Below, one piece after another: positions 7,017 through 10,040 of a stretch of DNA of 10,040 nucleotides. Position numbers and translations under genes: made by a program. The notes beneath the pieces are model-generated. The model had not been told where the DNA came from. It saw nothing but the letters and a program-made list of their open reading frames with translations, and did not search any database. Within the stretch, counting starts at the first letter, position 1. Every line of letters begins with the position of its first letter. This DNA is from a bacterium (GTDB lineage Bacteria > Verrucomicrobiota > Verrucomicrobiia > Limisphaerales > UBA11358), in NCBI GenBank assembly GCA_021781185.1, contig JAJXXI010000555.1:1-10040 (forward strand). The letters run 5' to 3'.

Positions 7017-9095
7017 TTACTTGCCCAGCAGCGCAAGCGCGGCTTCTGCCATCTTGGGCGCTGTCAAACCGTGTTTCACGTAGAGTTCCTCGGCAAGATA
7101 GGCGCTCTGGCCGAATTCATTGTTGATGCCGAGCGTCTTCAGCGTGTGTGCGATACCGGCGTTGGACAGCGCGTGCGACACCTGCGCGCCCATGCCGCCG
7201 ATGACCTGATGGTCTTCGATGGTCACGATCTTGCCGCCGCAGGCTTTTACCGCCGCACCGATGGTTTCGAGATCCACCTGGTTCACGAACGGATTGCTGA
7301 TGACGGTGGCTTTGACACCTTTTGCCGCCAGCAATTTGCCCGCTTCAATGGCCTTGTTTACGAGCACGCCGCAGCCGATGAGCACCACGTCGCTGCCGGT
7401 GGAAAGCACCTGCGCCTTGCCCCACGGATACTTCGCGCCTTCGATCCACGACATTGGATAGTTTTCGCGGCCGACGAAGAAGATGTAGTTGTTGCCGTCC
7501 TTGCCGGCGGTGCGATCAGTGGCCAATTGTTTGATGGCCTGATACATCAATGATTCGGCTTCATCCGGGCAACTCGGCGCGATGACAACCGTGTGCGGAA
7601 TCGCGGAAAGCGCGGCAAAATAAGTCGTGGCCTGATGCGAGGCGCCGTCCGCCGCATCCTGAAAACCGACGTGCGAAAACATTGCAATGACGGGTGACTG
7701 CGAGAGCGAGGCCATCGTGAGCGGCAGATTGCCCTTCGTGACGCCAAACTGGCCGAACGTGTCCACGATGGGAATGAAACCCGCCTTCGACATGCCGGCG
7801 GCGGTGCTGATCATGTTCGATTCCGCGATGCCGACTTCGATGAAGCGGTCGGGAAAACTTTTCTGGAACAGACTGATGCCGGTCGAGCCTTGCACGTCCG
7901 ACGAAACGGAATAGACCGGCAAACCTTCCGTCGCGGCGCGCACGGCGGCGCGAGCGAGGCCGGCTTGCACTTTATCAGTCTTTGGCTTGGCGGGTGTGGG
8001 CGTGCTGGCGGCGGCCGCAGCGGCTTTGGCCTTCTTGTCGGCTTCTTTCTTTTCCCAGTCAGCACGGAGCGATTGCGCCCAGGTCATCAGTTCGACAGGC
8101 ACGGTGTCGCCTTTGAAGAGTTCAGTCACCCAATCCACGATCTTCTCACCGTTCGCGAGCGGGAAGCCGTGGCCGCCGGCGGAATTTTCCTCCGTGGCCT
8201 TGATGCCGTAACCCTTGATGGTCTTGCACACGATACACACGGGTTGTTTCGGGTTCGCCTTCGCGGCGGCAATGCCACGTTCGATGGCCAGATAGACTTC
8301 CGGCAAATCATTGCCGTGTGGAACTTGAATGACATTCCAGCCCAGCGCCGGCATGGCGGCGAACGATGGCTGCATGGAAAACGAATCCTTCGTGATGCGT
8401 CCGGAAAGTTTCGTGTCGTTGTCGGAAATGACGAGCACGAGCGGATTCACACGGTCCTTGGCCGCGAGGCCGGGAATGGCGGCAAACGCCTCCTTGGCTT
8501 CCCCCTCCATGCTCGCACCGTCGGACACCACGCAAATGGTGACGCGGTCACGTTTGGCGACCTTGTCACCGATGGCCAATCCCTGCGCCTGCGGCAGCGA
8601 GGAACCCAGGGGGCCGTTGCTCATCAGCACGCCTTCGGGATTCAAATGTGACTCGCCATGGCCGGTGAGTTTGCTGGTAATGCTGCGGAAGCCTTTCAAC
8701 GTGTCGAAGGTCATGCCGTCAAAACCATAAAGCGCACGCAGCGCATAAACGCCATTCTCCGCGTGGCCGGCATCATTGATGTAATTGTAGGCGTCAAACC
8801 ATTCGCGGCCCTGGGTGGCAAACATGATGCCGTGTATGGCGGCATTCATCTCGGCGAATGCCGCGGGACCGCCCCAGTGGCATGCCGCGCCGCCAACGAC
8901 GGCATGCACGTCCATCAATGCGACGAGAGCGCGGGTTGCGCGCGGATCGGCAAGCGTCACCTCGGTGCCGGCGGCATTCTTGACCTTTACCGCATACTTC
9001 GGCGCTTTGGGAGTGGACGCAAGTTTGGATTTGATTTTGATGGGGTTCAGCGGTGGGGCTTCCACGGCTTTCATGACAGAGTTATCAACAGCCAT
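7017..9095 (-). CDS. divergent transketolase-like ThDP enzyme
   Basis: A 692-residue protein with the full three-domain order of transketolase, though very different in sequence from its neighbour. Domain 1 (about 50-345) holds ACHWGGP (His73), GHAENG (His111), GHGESH (145-150), GPLGSSLPQAQGLAIG and the cofactor motif as SDG at 191-193 followed by MEGEAKEAF and Asn226. Domain 2 (about 375-545) has the ThDP-activating Glu425 in IAESN, and SHVGFQDAADGASHQ with His475 and His487. Domain 3 (about 560-690) has the usual C-terminal fold with IEDHQVIGGMG at 626-636. Catalytic His and Glu positions are thus kept, while the first Gly of GDG is Ser. Between domains 1 and 2 lies a low-complexity Lys/Ala/Pro/Thr linker (about 348-374), and the first 45 residues are an extra Pro/Lys-rich lead. 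Substrate may be ordinary transketolase sugars or something else; the sequence does not decide. The ATG at 9095 lacks a Shine-Dalgarno sequence; an in-frame ATG at 9074 is an alternative. Confidence 0.88.
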   Translation of the reverse strand: MAVDNSVMKAVEAPPLNPIKIKSKLASTPKAPKYAVKVKNAAGTEVTLADPRATRALVALMDVHAVVGGAACHWGGPAAFAEMNAAIHGIMFATQGREWFDAYNYINDAGHAENGVYALRALYGFDGMTFDTLKGFRSITSKLTGHGESHLNPEGVLMSNGPLGSSLPQAQGLAIGDKVAKRDRVTICVVSDGASMEGEAKEAFAAIPGLAAKDRVNPLVLVISDNDTKLSGRITKDSFSMQPSFAAMPALGWNVIQVPHGNDLPEVYLAIERGIAAAKANPKQPVCIVCKTIKGYGIKATEENSAGGHGFPLANGEKIVDWVTELFKGDTVPVELMTWAQSLRADWEKKEADKKAKAAAAAASTPTPAKPKTDKVQAGLARAAVRAATEGLPVYSVSSDVQGSTGISLFQKSFPDRFIEVGIAESNMISTAAGMSKAGFIPIVDTFGQFGVTKGNLPLTMASLSQSPVIAMFSHVGFQDAADGASHQATTYFAALSAIPHTVVIAPSCPDEAESLMYQAIKQLATDRTAGKDGNNYIFFVGRENYPMSWIEGAKYPWGKAQVLSTGSDVVLIGCGVLVNKAIEAGKLLAAKGVKATVISNPFVNQVDLETIGAAVKACGGKIVTIEDHQVIGGMGAQVSHALSNAGIAHTLKTLGINNEFGQSAYLAEELYVKHGLTAPKMAEAALALLGK

Positions 9096-9138
9096 AAACT
9101 TTATAGTGGTTTAAAAAATGCTTCCTGCCACGAATCTG

Positions 9139-9167
9139 TGGATAGGTCTGTGAAGGATTGCTAACAA
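9139..9167 (-). promoter_or_regulatory. possible promoter of the transketolase-like gene
   Basis: On the - strand, TTGTTA (complement of 9162-9167) and TATCCA (complement of 9139-9144) stand 17 bases apart, 4/6 and 3/6 matches to the sigma-70 boxes, which would give a leader of about 35 bases. A TATAAA closer to the gene (complement of 9100-9105) would instead give an almost leaderless message but has no good upstream partner. Position supports a promoter here; the exact boxes are a guess. Confidence 0.3.
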
Positions 9168-9235
9168 TAATGGTGAAGGGCTGGCCAAGCCACGCGGCCT
9201 GAATTACCAGTCCCTCAGGTATTCCATTACATTGA

Positions 9236-9940
9236 ATGTTTATACGCTACCAAGTGCAACCGATCAAGGGCTTCGTTTACGAGTCGGTGAGATTTTCCCC
9301 GGAACTGCCCGCAACCATTGTCGCGACCGTGGTGCCCAGAGCGGGTTCGCAGGCTCGGTGCAGCGGTTGTGGCCGGGCGGGCCCGACCTATGACCACGCA
9401 GCGCGGCTCCGCGTCTGGACCCTGCCGCCGCTGTTTAAATTCACGCTGGCCCTCGTTTACACCATGCGCCGGGTCAAGTGTCCGGCCTGTGGCGTCGTGG
9501 TCGAGAAAGTCCCCTGGGCCACCGGCAAGCACAGCCTGTGCGACGGGTTTCGGCTGCTCCTGGCCCGTTGGGCGCGCAAACTCTCCTGGGACGAAACGGC
9601 GGACGGCTTCCATGTCTCCTGGGCCGACGTGTATGGCTCGGTCCAGTGGGTGGTGGAGTATGGCTTCCAACCCCGGGCGCTGGAAAACATCCGGGTCATC
9701 GGCATTGATGAAATCTGCGTCCGGGTGGGCCGGGGGTTCTGGACCTTGATCTATCAGATTGATGAGGGTCTGACCCGCCTGCTGTGGGGGGGGGCACGAC
9801 CACACCGAGCCGACGCTGCGCCGAGGGCTCGACCGCTTGGGCCCCGAGGTCTGCGCCGGCATTCGTTACGTCTGCCCGGCTATGTGGCCGGCCTTCACCC
9901 GGACGGGGTTGCTGTTTTTTTTTGTGTCCAATCAAATTGA
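9236..9940 (+). pseudogene. ISL3-family transposase, frameshifted and truncated
   Basis: Remnant of an insertion-sequence transposase of the ISL3 type. The intact part (residues 1-184) has the N-terminal zinc-ribbon pairs CSGC (42-45) and CPAC (82-85), a helix-turn-helix region around 105-145 (RWARKLSWDETADGFHVSWADV), and the first catalytic Asp in VIGIDE (Asp158). At 9786-9794 there is a run of nine G; behind it the protein-like frame is shifted by +1 and reads on as GHDHTEPTLRRGLDRLGPEV and then CPAMWPAFTRTG, which fits the family's continuation. Removing one G would restore the frame. The place where the family normally has SDMW, with the second catalytic Asp, reads PAMW. Similarity stops near 9914, at a run of nine T; about half of a normal ISL3 transposase (around 400 residues) is missing. 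The unshifted frame ends at 9940, the restored one at 9962. I found no terminal inverted repeats or target duplication. Almost certainly inactive. Confidence 0.8.
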
Positions 9941-9965
9941 CACCGCTTATGAAAATCGCTAAATC
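9937..9965 (+). promoter_or_regulatory. promoter candidate for the downstream transporter
   Basis: TTGACA at 9937-9942 is a perfect -35 box, followed after 17 bases by TAAATC at 9960-9965, a weak -10 (3/6). Transcription would start near 9972, only a few bases ahead of the ATG at 9980. It lies just beyond the point where the transposase similarity ends. Confidence 0.45.
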
Positions 9966-9979
9966 CTTGCCCACACTTT

Positions 9980-10040
9980 ATGCAACCCATCCAACTACAG
10001 TGGATTGACTACACCGTTCTCATCGCCTATGTCGTTTTTG
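9980..10040 (+). CDS. N-terminus of a probable sodium/solute symporter (partial)
   Basis: An ATG at 9980 opens a frame that continues past the window edge, with 20 full codons visible. The peptide (Gln-rich start, then WIDYTVLIAYVVF at residues 8-20) resembles the start of SSS-family sodium:solute symporters, where a DY motif leads into the first membrane helix. No Shine-Dalgarno sequence precedes it; the promoter-like site at 9937-9965 faces it. A 19-codon frame from an ATG at 9950 overlaps it in another frame and is less likely. Too short for a firm call, and the substrate cannot be told. Confidence 0.5.
   Translation, partial: MQPIQLQWIDYTVLIAYVVF

Noticed and set aside
9082..9145. Two near-matches to DnaA boxes (TTATCAACA at 9082-9090; complement of TGTGGATAG at 9137-9145)
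   Set aside because: Each has one mismatch, there are only two, one lies inside coding sequence, and no dnaA or dnaN or clear unwinding region is near.
9950..10009. 19-codon open frame from the ATG at 9950
   Set aside because: It overlaps the symporter-like start in another frame, its ATG lies in the spacer of the promoter candidate, and it has no recognisable features.

Overview
The window reads as a chromosomal stretch of central carbon metabolism from a moderately GC-rich bacterium. None of the eight start codons I could place has a recognisable Shine-Dalgarno sequence. That fact, the short 'animal-type' transketolase and the general look of the proteins point to a PVC-group organism, most likely Verrucomicrobiota. 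This is an inference from general resemblance, at low to moderate confidence.

Layout, left to right. On the + strand: zwf (glucose-6-phosphate dehydrogenase, 45-1598); a gene-free stretch of about 740 bases that holds a candidate structured RNA ending in a strong intrinsic terminator (about 2110-2262); accA (acetyl-CoA carboxylase carboxyltransferase alpha, 2336-3358); and manA (class I mannose-6-phosphate isomerase, 3361-4341), two bases behind accA. On the - strand: a YqgE/AlgH-family gene (4949-4386) that converges on manA; a transketolase gene (6891-5059); and a second, divergent transketolase-like gene (9095-7017). A terminator hairpin lies just behind each of the two transketolase genes. 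On the + strand again: a broken ISL3-type transposase (from 9236), then a promoter-like site and the first 20 codons of what looks like a sodium/solute symporter (from 9980, running off the window).

How the genes fit together. Zwf feeds glucose-6-phosphate into the oxidative pentose phosphate pathway and makes NADPH. Transketolase runs the non-oxidative rearrangements of that pathway. ManA connects fructose-6-phosphate with mannose-6-phosphate. AccA belongs to the first committed step of fatty acid synthesis, a main consumer of NADPH. The co-location is metabolically sensible, but the genes lie in at least four or five separate transcription units.

The least ordinary parts are: (1) the RNA element between zwf and accA, with a 13-bp bulged long-range stem, two internal hairpins, a competing or pseudoknotted 9-bp helix and an adjoining terminator; (2) the tandem of two complete but very different transketolase proteins, the upstream one with SDG in place of the GDG cofactor motif and a low-complexity Ala/Lys/Pro linker; and (3) the decayed transposase, which is frameshifted in a run of nine G, lacks the second catalytic Asp motif and stops about 20 bases before a perfect TTGACA box facing the symporter gene. 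I saw no clearly new multi-gene system.
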